A stretch of 14,493 nucleotides of DNA from CAZHBA01 sp964530225 (GCA_964530225.1 CAZHBA010000076.1:1-14493); one strand, 5' to 3'. Numbered from the stretch's first letter, positions 1 through 8,556 are shown. The notes: a model not told the origin generated them from the sequence alone. Program-made: numbers and translations.

Positions 1-8
1 GGCCTCCC

Positions 9-794
9 GTGAAAATCGCCACCTGGAACGTCAATTCGATCAAGGCGCGGCTGCCCAACGCCGTCGCCTGGCTCAAGGAGGCGCAGCCCGACGTCGTGCT
101 ACTGCAGGAACTGAAGGTCACTGACGAGAATTTCCCGACGCTGGAGATCGAGGAACTCGGCTACAACTGCGCCGTACACGGCCAGAAGACCTATAACGGC
201 GTTGCCATCCTGTCGAAGTTTCCCCTGGACGATGTGACCACCGGCCTACCCGGCGACGATGACGACGGACAAGCGCGCTATGTCGAGGCCTGGGTCGACG
301 CCGGTGGCGCGTCCGGCGTGCGCGCCGCCTCGATCTATCTGCCCAACGGCAACCCGGTCGACACCGACAAGTTTACTTACAAGCTTGGATGGATGGACCG
401 GCTAGTCGACCACGCGGGAGGCCTGCTGGCCCACGAAGAGCCGGTGGTGCTGGGCGGCGACTACAATGTCGTCCCCGCCGACGGCGACTGCTACGATCCC
501 GCCGCCTGGGCCGACGACGCGCTAACTCGGCCGGAATCGCGGGCGCGCTTCCGCACCCTGCTTAACCTGGGTTACACCGAGGCGTGGCGCACCTTGCACA
601 GCGAAACCCATGTCTACTCGTTTTGGGACTATCAGGGCGGCGCCTGGCAGAAGGACAATGGCGTGCGTATCGACCATTTGCTGCTATCGCCGCAGGCCGC
701 CGACCGCCTTGCCGCGTGCGATATTGACAAGGGCCCGCGCGGCCAGCAAAAGCCGTCGGACCACACGCCAGTGTGGTGCGAGTTAAGCGATTAG
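9..794 (+). CDS. xthA: Exodeoxyribonuclease III (AP endonuclease), xthA
   Basis: DNA-repair enzyme of the exonuclease III / AP endonuclease family. It cleaves DNA at abasic sites and removes nucleotides 3' to 5' in the cytoplasm. The 261-aa product is the usual family length. All core motifs are visible: the N-terminal MKIATWNVNSIKARL, the metal-binding Glu in LLQELKV, YNGVAIL, the catalytic Asp/Asn in GGDYNVVP, and the C-terminal DHLLLSP and PSDHTPVW with the catalytic Asp-His pair. The start is a GTG. It is accepted because it gives exactly the usual N-terminus, but only 8 bases lie upstream in the window, so no ribosome-binding site or promoter can be judged. It converges on ilvD with a shared terminator between them. 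The family assignment is secure; the biochemistry is inferred from the family. Confidence 0.95.
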   Translation: MKIATWNVNSIKARLPNAVAWLKEAQPDVVLLQELKVTDENFPTLEIEELGYNCAVHGQKTYNGVAILSKFPLDDVTTGLPGDDDDGQARYVEAWVDAGGASGVRAASIYLPNGNPVDTDKFTYKLGWMDRLVDHAGGLLAHEEPVVLGGDYNVVPADGDCYDPAAWADDALTRPESRARFRTLLNLGYTEAWRTLHSETHVYSFWDYQGGAWQKDNGVRIDHLLLSPQAADRLAACDIDKGPRGQQKPSDHTPVWCELSD

Positions 795-821
795 CCGTTA
801 GCAAATCAAAAATTATCATGG

Positions 822-855
822 CTCGCTTGTCGAAGAGCGAGGACGTTTATTTTTC
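822..855. terminator. Bidirectional terminator between xthA and ilvD
   Basis: The stem CTCGCT (822-827) pairs with AGCGAG (836-841) across an 8-base loop. On the plus strand it is followed by a T-rich run (TTTATTTTT, about 846-854). On the minus strand it is followed by a T-rich run within 805-817. It lies between the convergent stops of xthA (794) and ilvD (858), so it can end both transcripts. Confidence 0.65.
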
Positions 856-857
856 AC

Positions 858-2597
858 TTACAAATCCGCGTAGACGTGGGTCTCCGCCTTGGCACCGGGG
901 TGGGTGATGGCGCCGTAGCGCGCGTCGCCAACGGTCTGGGCGTACTTCCACAAAGTACCGGCCTGATAGTTGTTGGTCAGCGGCTTCCTGGCCTTGGCCC
1001 GGGCGCCTAGTTCGTCGTCGGATAGCTCGACGTGCAACGTGCCGGCCTCTGCGTCGATTTCGATCATATCACCGATCTCGATCAAGCCGATGGGTCCGCC
1101 AGCTGCCGCCTCGGGGCCGACATGGCCGACACAAAAGCCGCGGGTGCCGCCAGAGAACCGTCCGTCGGTGATCAGCGCGACCTTCTCACCCATATCCTGG
1201 CCGTAGAGAGCGCCGGTAGTCGACAACATTTCGCGCATGCCAGGCCCACCCTTAGGGCCCTCGTTGCGAATCACCAGCACGTCGCCTTCCGCGTACTTGC
1301 GATCGAGGACTGCCTGCAGGCAGTCCTCCTCGCACTCGAACACCAGCGCCGGCCCGCGAAATTTAAGGCTATGCAGCCCGGCAATCTTCACGATCGCGCC
1401 TTGGGGTGCCAAATTACCCATGAGGCCAACGACACCACCGGTGGTCGACAGCGGATTGGTGATCGGCCGCACCACGTCCTGGCTGGTCGGAAACTCAACG
1501 CTGCCGTAATTCTCGGCCAGGGTCTTGCCGGTGACAGTCAGACAATCGCCGTGCATATAGCCGCCTTCGAGCAGCTGCTGGATGGCGATGCCAACGCCGC
1601 CAACCTCGAACAAATCCTTGGCGACGTAGCGCCCGCCGGGTTTGAGGTCGGCGATGTAGGGTGTGCGGCGCATAACTTCACACACATCCATCAGGTCGAA
1701 GTCGATGCCGGCCTCGCTGGCGATTGCCGGTAGGTGCAGGCCGGCGTTGGTTGAGCCGCCAGTCGCGGCAACGATAGCGGCCGCATTTACCAACGCGTTG
1801 CGGGTGACGATGTCACGCGGGCGCAGTTGCGATTTAACCAGATCCATCACCGCCTTGCCGCTGGCCACGGCATAGTCGTCGCGGGTTTCGTACGGCGCCG
1901 GGGCGCCGGCCGAGCCGGGTAGCGCTAGGCCGATGGCTTCGGACACGCAAGCCATGGTGTTGGCGGTGAATTGGCCGCCACAGGCACCCGCCGATGGGCA
2001 AGCGGCGCATTCGAGCTCGCGCAAGTCTTCGTCCGACATATTACCGGCAGCATTGGCGCCGACGCCTTCGAACACGTCGACGATGGTGACGTCCTTGCCC
2101 TTGAACTTACCCGGCAGGATCGAACCGCCATACATGAACACCGACGGCACGTTCAAGCGCACCATGGCCATCATCAGGCCAGGCAGCGACTTGTCGCAGC
2201 CGGCCAGGCCGACGATAGCGTCGTAGGAATGGCCGCGTACGGTAAGCTCGGTGGAATCGGCGATAACCTCGCGGCTAACCAGCGACGAACGCATGCCGTC
2301 ATGACCCATGGCGATGCCGTCAGTGACGGTAATGGTGGTGAATTCGCGAGGCGTGCCGCCGGCCTCCACAACGCCGCGCTTGGCCGCTTGCGCCTGGCGC
2401 GACAACGTAATGTTGCACGGCGCGGCCTCATTCCAGGTGGTCACAACGCCGACGAAGGGCTGGCGGATTTCCTCGTCCGTCATGCCCATGGCGTAATAGA
2501 ACGCCCGGTGCGGTGCGCTGGTGTTGCCTATCGAGACGTGGCGGCTCGGTAGCTTCGATTTGTCCCACTCGCCGTTGGCGGGTTCTTGGCCGTCCAT
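858..2597 (-). CDS. ilvD: Dihydroxy-acid dehydratase, ilvD
   Basis: Catalyses the dehydration of 2,3-dihydroxy acids to 2-keto acids, the step before transamination in valine and isoleucine synthesis (and the route to pantothenate). The product is 579 aa when started at ATG 2597. An in-frame GTG at 2612 would add five residues, but the Shine-Dalgarno GAAGGAG lies between the two and is correctly spaced (6 bases) for the ATG, which decides the start. Iron-sulfur ligands are visible as Cys61 (AAPCNIT), Cys134 (AGCDKSLPG) and Cys206 (PSAGACGGQF). The size of about 580 aa and this cysteine pattern fit the shorter [2Fe-2S]-type branch rather than the longer E. coli [4Fe-4S] enzyme; that assignment is inferred. 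It lies 227 bases downstream of valS on the same strand, so it probably has its own promoter. Confidence 0.96.
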   Translation of the reverse strand: MDGQEPANGEWDKSKLPSRHVSIGNTSAPHRAFYYAMGMTDEEIRQPFVGVVTTWNEAAPCNITLSRQAQAAKRGVVEAGGTPREFTTITVTDGIAMGHDGMRSSLVSREVIADSTELTVRGHSYDAIVGLAGCDKSLPGLMMAMVRLNVPSVFMYGGSILPGKFKGKDVTIVDVFEGVGANAAGNMSDEDLRELECAACPSAGACGGQFTANTMACVSEAIGLALPGSAGAPAPYETRDDYAVASGKAVMDLVKSQLRPRDIVTRNALVNAAAIVAATGGSTNAGLHLPAIASEAGIDFDLMDVCEVMRRTPYIADLKPGGRYVAKDLFEVGGVGIAIQQLLEGGYMHGDCLTVTGKTLAENYGSVEFPTSQDVVRPITNPLSTTGGVVGLMGNLAPQGAIVKIAGLHSLKFRGPALVFECEEDCLQAVLDRKYAEGDVLVIRNEGPKGGPGMREMLSTTGALYGQDMGEKVALITDGRFSGGTRGFCVGHVGPEAAAGGPIGLIEIGDMIEIDAEAGTLHVELSDDELGARAKARKPLTNNYQAGTLWKYAQTVGDARYGAITHPGAKAETHVYADL

Positions 2598-2824
2598 CGG
2601 ATTCTCCTTCACTGCGCTCTACTCTAAAGTTGGCGCGAGCATACAAGCGACCCCGTCTGCTGACTAGATGGACGCTGACGAGATTAACGCGATCCGTGGT
2701 ACAGCATCAGTCGGTACCGAGTACCATTATGGATTGGCGTCGCATGCGCTGGCGACGATAGAATCACCACCATAACAGCGGTTGCCAAAATCAACGTAAC
2801 CGGTGTATCCACAGGTGTGCCCGC
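2598..2824. other. valS-ilvD intergenic region
   Basis: About 227 bases with no convincing coding sequence. It carries the ilvD ribosome-binding site next to the start. A promoter is expected here on the minus strand, but no hexamer pair with good spacing stands out. No GC-rich hairpin with a T tract was found after the valS stop, so where valS transcription ends is unclear. The heptamer GTAACCG occurs twice near 2797-2850, with no assigned role. Confidence 0.4.
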
Positions 2825-5503
2825 CTATGTTACCTGTAACCGCTCGAGCGCCAATTTCAATTTTACCTTGGCATCGGCGGCGCTGGCGCGGCGGTCGTGC
2901 TGTTCGGCGACCACCTCTTCCGGAGCCTTACTGGTGAAGTTCTCGTTCGCCAGCTTCTTATTAATCTGGGCGATGTCGGAGACCAGCTTGTCGATCTCCT
3001 TCTGCAGCCGCCCACGCTCCTGATCAAGATCGACGATATCGGCCAGGGGCAGTGCCAAGGTCGCCTCGTCGAGGACGAGCTGAACTGCACCCTCCGGCAC
3101 CTCCCCGTCGAGCGTCACATCGTCGAGCCGCGCCAGCCATAGGATTTGCTCGCGGTGGGTCGCCAGGCGCGCCTTGCTGGCGTCGCCGGCGCCGCGCAGA
3201 ATCGCCGGTATCTTGGCGCTTGCTGGCACGTTGACCTCGCTGCGCACCGCGCGCACCTCCGAGATCAACCGCACCACCCAATCCATCTCCGCCGCTGCTT
3301 CGGCATCGATGGGGGTAATATGGTCCCCGGGCCAAGATGCAGCGATCAACAACCCACCATCGCCAAACTGCTCCCACAGTTCCTCGGTAAGGAACGGCAT
3401 CAATGGGTGCAGCAGGCGCAGTATAATATTGAGTGTCCACGCCGCCGCGGCGCGGGTCTCGGCTATCGCTGCATCGTCGCCACCCTGCAAAACGGGTTTG
3501 GCAAACTCCACATACCAGTCGCAAAAAGTGTGCCAGACGAACTGGTAGACGCCACTGGCGGCCTGGTCGAACTTGTATTCGTCGAGCGCCTTAGTCAACG
3601 CCTGGGTGGTCGCGACCGTACCACCGACGATCCACTTGTTGAGGGTGAGCTGGCACGACGCCGGATCGAACCCGCCGTCTGGCAAGCGGCATTCGTTCAT
3701 CTCGCAGAACCGCGCCACGTTCCACAGCTTGGTGCCGAAGTTGCGGTAGCCAGCGACCCGCTGAGTCGACAGTTTGATGTCACGGCCCATCGCCGCCATC
3801 GCGGTCAACGTAAAGCGCAACGCATCGGCACCAAACTCGTCAACCAGTTCCAAGGGGTCCATCACGTTGCCCTTTGACTTGGACATTTTCTGGCCCTTTT
3901 CGTCGCGCACCAGGGCGTGGATGTAGACCGTATGGAACGGTGCCACGTCCATAAGGTGAAGGCCCATCATCATCATCCGGGCGACCCAGAAGAAGATGAT
4001 GTCGAAGCCGGTGACCAACACATCGGTCGGGTAGTAACGCGCCAGTTCCGGCGTCTCGTCGGGCCAGCCCAGGGTTGAAAATGGCCACAGGGCCGACGAA
4101 AACCAGGTGTCGAGCACGTCTTCATCGCGGACCAGTTCGACATCCTTGCCGTAGTGATCCTTCGCCACCGCCGCAGCTTCGTCTCCGCTCAGCGCCACGA
4201 ACACCTCGCCATCCGGCCCGTACCAAGCGGGGATCTGGTGGCCCCACCACAGTTGCCGCGAGATACACCAGGGTTGAATGTTGCGCAGCCATTCAAAATA
4301 GGTCTTCGACCAATTTTCCGGCACAAATTTGGTGCGCCCCTGCTCTACCGCTTCGATCGCCGGTTTGGCCAGAGTGCCAGCGTCGACGTACCACTGATCG
4401 GTAAGCCACGGCTCGACCACAACGTCAGAGCGATCGCCATAGGGCACCGTGTGGCTATACTTCTCGATCTTCTCGAGCAGACCCAACGCCTTAATCTCGG
4501 CCACTACTTTGTCGCGCGCCTCGAAGCGGTCGAGGCCGCGATAAGCTTCCGGCGTGTTGTCGTTGAGCCGAGCGCTCTCGTCGAACACGTTAATCTCCTC
4601 AAGACCCTGGCGGCGGCCTACCTCGAAATCGTTGAAATCGTGCGCTGGTGTAATTTTAACAGCGCCCGAACCCTGTTCGGGATCGGCGTAGTCGTCGGCG
4701 ACGATCTTGAGCTTGCGGCCGACGATCGGCAATACCGCGTTCTTGCCGACTAGGTCCTTGTAGCGTTCATCGTCGGGATGCACCGCAACACCGGTGTCGC
4801 CCAGCATGGTCTCGGGCCGCGTCGTCGCCACGGTGATAAAGCGGTTAAGGTCGTCCTCCAACGGGTAACGGAAATACCAAAGATGCCCGTCGACGTCCTT
4901 CTGCACCACTTCCAGGTCGGAAATCGCCGTGTGCAACTTCGGGTCCCAGTTGACCAGGCGCTGATCCTTATAGATCAGACCTTCGCGATACAAGTCGACG
5001 AAAACTTTGAGGACTGCGCGCGACAGGCCTTCGTCCATGGTAAAGCGCTCACGACTCCAGTCGCACGACGAGCCGAGGCGTTTGAGCTGATTGAGGATGG
5101 TGCCGCCGGATTCCTCCCTCCAGGACCACACCTTGTCGAGGAAATCAGCGCGCCCGATACGTTCCACACTTACATTATCGAGCACTTTGCCGCGGTCGAG
5201 CTGAACGCCCTTTTCGGCAAACTGGCGTTCTACCACCATCTGTGTGGCGATGCCGGCGTGATCGGTGCCGGGCTGCCACAGAGCGTCGCGACCCTGCATA
5301 CGGTGATAGCGGATAAGCACATCCTGGAGCGTGTTGTTGAGCGCGTGGCCCATATGCAGGCTGCCGGTGACGTTGGGCGGCGGAATGACGATTGTGTAGG
5401 GATCACCGTCCGAGTTCTGGCCGCAGGCGAACGCGCCACTATCTTCCCAGCGGGAGTATTGCTTGGCCTCGATACTTGCCGGTAGATAGGTCTTGTCCAA
5501 CAT
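2825..5503 (-). CDS. valS: Valyl-tRNA synthetase, valS
   Basis: Class I aminoacyl-tRNA synthetase that charges tRNA-Val with valine and edits mischarged threonine; cytoplasmic. The product is 892 aa, typical for alphaproteobacterial ValS and shorter than the 951-aa E. coli enzyme. The HIGH-type signature HMGH lies at residues 50-53 (PPPNVTGSLHMGH) and KMSKS at 539-543. The editing domain lies between them (TTRPETMLGDTGVAVHP), followed by the anticodon-binding domain with its tryptophan-rich segment. A C-terminal coiled-coil tRNA-binding arm runs from about residue 825 to the end (heptad-like L/I spacing, ending in LKLALERLQVT). The start ATG 5503 gives the usual MLDKTYLPASIE N-terminus, although the upstream ribosome-binding site is weak. 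It is the last gene of the methyltransferase-tolC-popZ-valS run, 118 bases after the popZ stop. Confidence 0.97.
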   Translation of the reverse strand: MLDKTYLPASIEAKQYSRWEDSGAFACGQNSDGDPYTIVIPPPNVTGSLHMGHALNNTLQDVLIRYHRMQGRDALWQPGTDHAGIATQMVVERQFAEKGVQLDRGKVLDNVSVERIGRADFLDKVWSWREESGGTILNQLKRLGSSCDWSRERFTMDEGLSRAVLKVFVDLYREGLIYKDQRLVNWDPKLHTAISDLEVVQKDVDGHLWYFRYPLEDDLNRFITVATTRPETMLGDTGVAVHPDDERYKDLVGKNAVLPIVGRKLKIVADDYADPEQGSGAVKITPAHDFNDFEVGRRQGLEEINVFDESARLNDNTPEAYRGLDRFEARDKVVAEIKALGLLEKIEKYSHTVPYGDRSDVVVEPWLTDQWYVDAGTLAKPAIEAVEQGRTKFVPENWSKTYFEWLRNIQPWCISRQLWWGHQIPAWYGPDGEVFVALSGDEAAAVAKDHYGKDVELVRDEDVLDTWFSSALWPFSTLGWPDETPELARYYPTDVLVTGFDIIFFWVARMMMMGLHLMDVAPFHTVYIHALVRDEKGQKMSKSKGNVMDPLELVDEFGADALRFTLTAMAAMGRDIKLSTQRVAGYRNFGTKLWNVARFCEMNECRLPDGGFDPASCQLTLNKWIVGGTVATTQALTKALDEYKFDQAASGVYQFVWHTFCDWYVEFAKPVLQGGDDAAIAETRAAAAWTLNIILRLLHPLMPFLTEELWEQFGDGGLLIAASWPGDHITPIDAEAAAEMDWVVRLISEVRAVRSEVNVPASAKIPAILRGAGDASKARLATHREQILWLARLDDVTLDGEVPEGAVQLVLDEATLALPLADIVDLDQERGRLQKEIDKLVSDIAQINKKLANENFTSKAPEEVVAEQHDRRASAADAKVKLKLALERLQVT

Positions 5504-5621
5504 CGCAAATCACTTGCAAGAGAAGGCTGCTGTTTAGCGAAGCCGGTGGAGCGTCGCCAGCGTTAATCGCAATGGATTGTAATTGAGAGTGCCCACGGTA
5601 CCGGGCGACTACGTAGCCCGA

Positions 5622-6203
5622 TTACTTAGATTTCGCGACCACGCGCTCAATTTCCTCGCGTACGATGCGTTCTACAGTGCCGGGTAGATTGGCGTCGAGC
5701 CAGCCCTTCAATAGCGGCCGCAAAATTTCCTTGATCAATGCTTCGAGGGATTTATCGCCGGCGCCGAGTGTTACGTCGGCGGCAATTGAGGAAACTAGAC
5801 TGGATACCGAAGCCGCGGTTTGCTCCTCGGTTTCGAAGGACAGCAGCGTGTCGTCTTCATCGATCGGCTCGGGATCGGGATCGGGTTCGGACTCAACCTC
5901 TTTGAGGGCCAGCTCGTCGTCGTCTTCGGCTCCCTTCTCAACCATGTCGGTTAAAACCAAGACACCGTCGTCGTCTTCGACTTCCTCTTCAACCATGTCG
6001 GTTAAGACCAGGACACCGTCGTCGTCTTCGACTTCCTCTTCTTCGGCCGCTACCTCAACAGGCTCCGGCTCGTCGGTGGAATTCTCTTCCGTCTCAGCGA
6101 CCCCTTCCTCACCCCTCTCATCATCTTCAGAAATAATGCGGCGGATTGAGGCAAGAATCTCTTCCATGGACGGTTCTTGCTGATCGGCGTTTGTATCGCT
6201 CAT
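5622..6203 (-). CDS. popZ: PopZ-family (DUF2497) polar organising protein
   Basis: Small acidic scaffold protein. In Caulobacter and relatives, PopZ forms a polymeric matrix at the cell pole that anchors the chromosome centromere (ParB-parS) and recruits cell-cycle regulators. The 193-aa product has the family's three-part layout. A conserved N-terminal helix carries SMEEILASIRRIISED (residues 12-27). A very acidic, low-complexity linker covers about 28-150. A conserved C-terminal helical oligomerisation region covers 153-193 (LEALIKEILRPLLKGWLDAN and a charged helix ending VVAKSK). The linker holds a 17-residue tandem duplication (55-71 and 72-88) plus a degenerate third copy. The start ATG 6203 places the conserved helix at the usual position; there is no clear Shine-Dalgarno. 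The gene sits between tolC and valS. The family assignment is firm; a true PopZ role is inferred. Confidence 0.88.
   Translation of the reverse strand: MSDTNADQQEPSMEEILASIRRIISEDDERGEEGVAETEENSTDEPEPVEVAAEEEEVEDDDGVLVLTDMVEEEVEDDDGVLVLTDMVEKGAEDDDELALKEVESEPDPDPEPIDEDDTLLSFETEEQTAASVSSLVSSIAADVTLGAGDKSLEALIKEILRPLLKGWLDANLPGTVERIVREEIERVVAKSK
5938..6039. repeat. 51-bp tandem repeat inside popZ (two units)
   Basis: Two adjacent 51-bp units, 5938-5988 and 5989-6039, differ at only two positions. They encode the 17-residue acidic unit EEEVEDDDGVLVLTDMV twice in the PopZ linker (residues 55-71 and 72-88). A weaker third copy (EDDDELAL) follows. The unit is a multiple of three, so copy-number change keeps the frame. 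The near-identity suggests a recent duplication. Confidence 0.93.
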
Positions 6204-6317
6204 GGCCGAATATATATGGCAGATAATGGCTTACGAGGTTTTAAATTAGGCGACATCATTTCCCATGACCAGAGAAATCTACGTCCGTAGGCGCAATTGG
6301 AAGTTGTGCAGCAAAAC

Positions 6318-7697
6318 CTATTCATCTCCGATATCGGAACCAAATAGCTTATTTTTAATGGTGCCAAAGTTACGTGAGGGGTTGTAAGGATCGACCGCCA
6401 GGTTGAGATCTTGCACCGTCAACTTGCCAATTGCCGACAGCAATGCATAGCCGCTCACAACGAGATCGCGCCGGGCGCTTACCAGATTAACCCGCGCATC
6501 GAGCAATTCCTGCTCGCCATCGAGGACATCGAGGACCGGCCGCGAACCAACCTGCGCTTCTTGCTGAACGCCCTCGAACGCCACTTCCTGAGCCAGCACT
6601 TCAGATTCGAATGCCGTAATACGGGCTCGGGCGGCGCGAAAATTTTCCCACGCATCGCTGGATTTCTGCTCGGCTTCGCGTTTACTAAGCGCCAGTTCCG
6701 ACAACCGTTGACTAGCGGTCTGTTTAGCTTCACGAATGCGCGAGTACACTTTGCCCGACTGGTATAGTGGCACCGACAAACGCGCGTTTATCGCCGAACC
6801 CGTGTCCTTAATATCGGAGCCGGCAATGTCCCTTTTCCGGTCTACCGTAACATCAAGCGATAGCGTTGGCAGGAGCTCACCGCGACGTAGCTCCACATCC
6901 GAGCGCGCCGCGCGTTCATTGAAGTCAGCAAAGACAACTTCAGGATTGTTTTCTACCGCCAACGTCTGGGCCTCGGCCTCGGACGGGGGCAGGTTCGGCG
7001 GCAGCTCGGGCTGTTGCAGCTCGACCGGGTCACGGCCAATCGCCTTACGATAGGCGGCACGCGACGTTTCCAGGTTGGCTTCAGCCGTCGTGCGGTCGGC
7101 GACCGCACGGGCAAGTCGGCTTTCTGCCTGAGCAACGTCGGTTCGCGTCAACTCGCCCACTTCGAACCGGTCGCGGGTCGCCTGAAGCTGCTGTTCGATA
7201 ACGCCAACATTGTTGGTGCGTAATTCCAGCACCGCCGTATCGCGTAGCACCGTAACGTAGGCGACAACGCCTTCGAGCAAAATACCCTGCTCGGCACCAA
7301 TCAGGTTGCTGCGCGCTGCCGCTATTCTATTTTCCGCCCGTGCGATCTCTGCCTGGGTGCGAAAGCCGCGAAACAGACTCTGCGAAATCTCCACGCCAAC
7401 AGCTTGCGGCTGTTGGGTTCGATCCGTCTCAACGCCGACGCCGGTTTCCTGGTTAAGTTTGCGAAATCCATAGCGGCCGCTCAACGACACCTGCGGACGC
7501 CAATTCGATAAGGCTTGGGGTACCTGTTCGTCGACGGCGCGCACCCGCGCCCGCTCGGCCACCAGATCGGGGTTAGTCCTGTAGGCCTCCGCCAGGGCTT
7601 CGGCCAATGTTTCGGCCTGGAGAGCGGATAGTGTAATCACCCCAAAACCGACCATGGCTACCACACTAATTACCGCAATGTTGATACGCACTGACAT
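6318..7697 (-). CDS. tolC: TolC-family outer-membrane efflux/secretion channel
   Basis: Trimeric outer-membrane channel protein that acts with inner-membrane pumps or type I secretion ABC systems to export drugs, toxins or proteins. The start is placed at ATG 7697 (459 aa), not at the upstream in-frame GTG/ATG codons. From 7697 the protein opens with a classic signal peptide (MSVRINIAVISVVAMVGFGV, then ITLSALQA before ETLAEALAEAY), whereas longer versions add 90 residues that overlap the methyltransferase gene. The mature protein begins with the family hallmark of an ETLxEALxxAYxTNPxL segment. It then shows two repeated helical hairpin halves rich in A/E/R, with the SQSLFRGFRT and SVPLYQSGKV strands typical of outer-membrane efflux proteins. 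It lies 95 bases after the methyltransferase stop and 114 bases before popZ. The matching pump is not in the window, so the substrate is unknown. Confidence 0.92.
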   Translation of the reverse strand: MSVRINIAVISVVAMVGFGVITLSALQAETLAEALAEAYRTNPDLVAERARVRAVDEQVPQALSNWRPQVSLSGRYGFRKLNQETGVGVETDRTQQPQAVGVEISQSLFRGFRTQAEIARAENRIAAARSNLIGAEQGILLEGVVAYVTVLRDTAVLELRTNNVGVIEQQLQATRDRFEVGELTRTDVAQAESRLARAVADRTTAEANLETSRAAYRKAIGRDPVELQQPELPPNLPPSEAEAQTLAVENNPEVVFADFNERAARSDVELRRGELLPTLSLDVTVDRKRDIAGSDIKDTGSAINARLSVPLYQSGKVYSRIREAKQTASQRLSELALSKREAEQKSSDAWENFRAARARITAFESEVLAQEVAFEGVQQEAQVGSRPVLDVLDGEQELLDARVNLVSARRDLVVSGYALLSAIGKLTVQDLNLAVDPYNPSRNFGTIKNKLFGSDIGDE

Positions 7698-7791
7698 TTT
7701 GCGGATTAAAACCTTTGTTAAAATCGCCGGGACCGTTACCGTGCTACACGAGACCCTTAATTGCAAATGTCTATTGCCGAATATATATCGC

Positions 7792-8454
7792 TTAAAATAC
7801 AAAACTCTCTTCACGCACAAAGTCCGGTAGCGCCCGCGTTCCGGCATCGAATAAAGGCCGTCCAGAAAATGTATTGCTGCTGCGCACAAAAAGATGCGCG
7901 CGTCCCAAAATTCCAGGCTCGCTACCGCCAAGAACCGCCGCCAAGCGGCCATCCGGCGCAAGTTCATCAGATATCAAAGATGGGACGTAATCGACCGCGC
8001 CACTTATAAATATCGCGTCGTAGGGTGCCTGAGCGGGGTAACCCTCGGTTACCGGAGCCTCGACCACGGCGACATTGTCGACCGCTAGTTCGTTGATCAC
8101 TTCGCTCGCCAGCGCCGCAAGCGCTGGATCGCTCTCGACCGCCACGACCGACCCAGCCAAACGGCCCAGCAGCGCCGCATCGTAACCCGTCGCACAACCA
8201 ATATTGAGAACCGTCGTATCTGGCATCAGCTCGAGTGCTTGCATCAAGCGGGCAACAACCACAGGCTCCATCAAAAACCGGCCTGGTGCCACTTCGATAT
8301 CTTCATCGACATAAGCGACGCCCTGCTTCGACTTCGGCACAAAGCGTTCGCGCGGCAGTTCGGCCATGGCGGCCAGCATATTGGGATCAGTTACGCGGGT
8401 AGTCCGCAACTGGCTATCGACCATATTTTGGCGGGCATCAGCAAACGCGGTCAT
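7792..8454 (-). CDS. Protein-L-isoaspartate O-methyltransferase family protein
   Basis: SAM-dependent methyltransferase related to PCMT, which methylates isoaspartyl residues in damaged proteins to start their repair. The start is placed at ATG 8454 (220 aa). It is preceded by AAGGA about 10 bases upstream and gives the usual N-terminus (MTAFADARQNMVDSQLRTT); the in-frame extension to 8586 covers the promoter region. Visible motifs are LPRERFVP (PCMT N-terminal signature), SAM motif I as VLNIGCATGYDAALLG (residues 101-116), an acidic end of strand 2 (VVAVESD), and YDAIFISGAVDYVP. Motif I differs from the textbook VLEVGTGSGY form, as is common in the alphaproteobacterial paralogue next to tolC, so it may not be a genuine isoaspartate repair enzyme. 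It is the first gene of the operon with tolC, popZ and valS and is divergent from the CocE-like hydrolase gene. Confidence 0.88.
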   Translation of the reverse strand: MTAFADARQNMVDSQLRTTRVTDPNMLAAMAELPRERFVPKSKQGVAYVDEDIEVAPGRFLMEPVVVARLMQALELMPDTTVLNIGCATGYDAALLGRLAGSVVAVESDPALAALASEVINELAVDNVAVVEAPVTEGYPAQAPYDAIFISGAVDYVPSLISDELAPDGRLAAVLGGSEPGILGRAHLFVRSSNTFSGRPLFDAGTRALPDFVREESFVF

Positions 8455-8514
8455 ATTTAGCGGGTCCTTGCGGGTCGTTGGCGCAGTCAGCAGACGCACG
8501 CAGTGCGCGCCAAC

Positions 8515-8543
8515 CTTATAATCACCGCTACGGACAATAACAA
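8515..8543 (-). promoter_or_regulatory. Sigma70-like promoter of the pcm-tolC-popZ-valS run
   Basis: On the minus strand TTGTTA (-35, 8543-8538), a 17-base spacer and TATAAG (-10, 8520-8515) give a near-ideal layout. Transcription would begin near 8508, leaving a leader of about 54 bases before ATG 8454. It is the best promoter match seen in the divergent 8455-8613 region. Confidence 0.5.
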
Positions 8544-8556
8544 TTGCGAACAATTG
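8541..8556. repeat. CAATTG-cgaa-CAATTG dyad in the divergent promoter region
   Basis: Two self-complementary CAATTG hexamers (8541-8546 and 8551-8556) are separated by CGAA. The element overlaps the -35 of the minus-strand promoter and lies about 58 bases before the hydrolase start, a position where an operator could act on either gene. No regulator gene is adjacent and the site is short, so its role is open. Confidence 0.3.

Noticed and set aside
1032..1733. Long plus-strand open frame (233 codons) opposite ilvD
   Set aside because: It lies wholly antisense to a motif-complete ilvD. Its composition is what reverse-complemented high-GC coding sequence gives, and it shows no recognisable family.
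3146..5485. Several plus-strand open frames of 200-243 codons opposite valS
   Set aside because: All are antisense shadows of valS, whose signatures and coiled coil are intact throughout; no ribosome-binding sites or domains were seen.
5602..5620. CGGGC/GCCCG inverted repeat just after the popZ stop, as a terminator
   Set aside because: Only five pairs with a 9-base loop and no T tract on the minus strand; popZ-valS read-through is more likely.
5665..6183. Serine-rich 172-codon plus-strand frame opposite popZ
   Set aside because: The serine runs are simply the reverse complement of the GAx-rich acidic linker of PopZ; there is no independent evidence of coding.
7698..7967. N-terminal extension of tolC by 90 codons
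   Set aside because: It would overlap the methyltransferase gene by more than 170 bases and bury a clear signal peptide; ATG 7697 is the sensible start.
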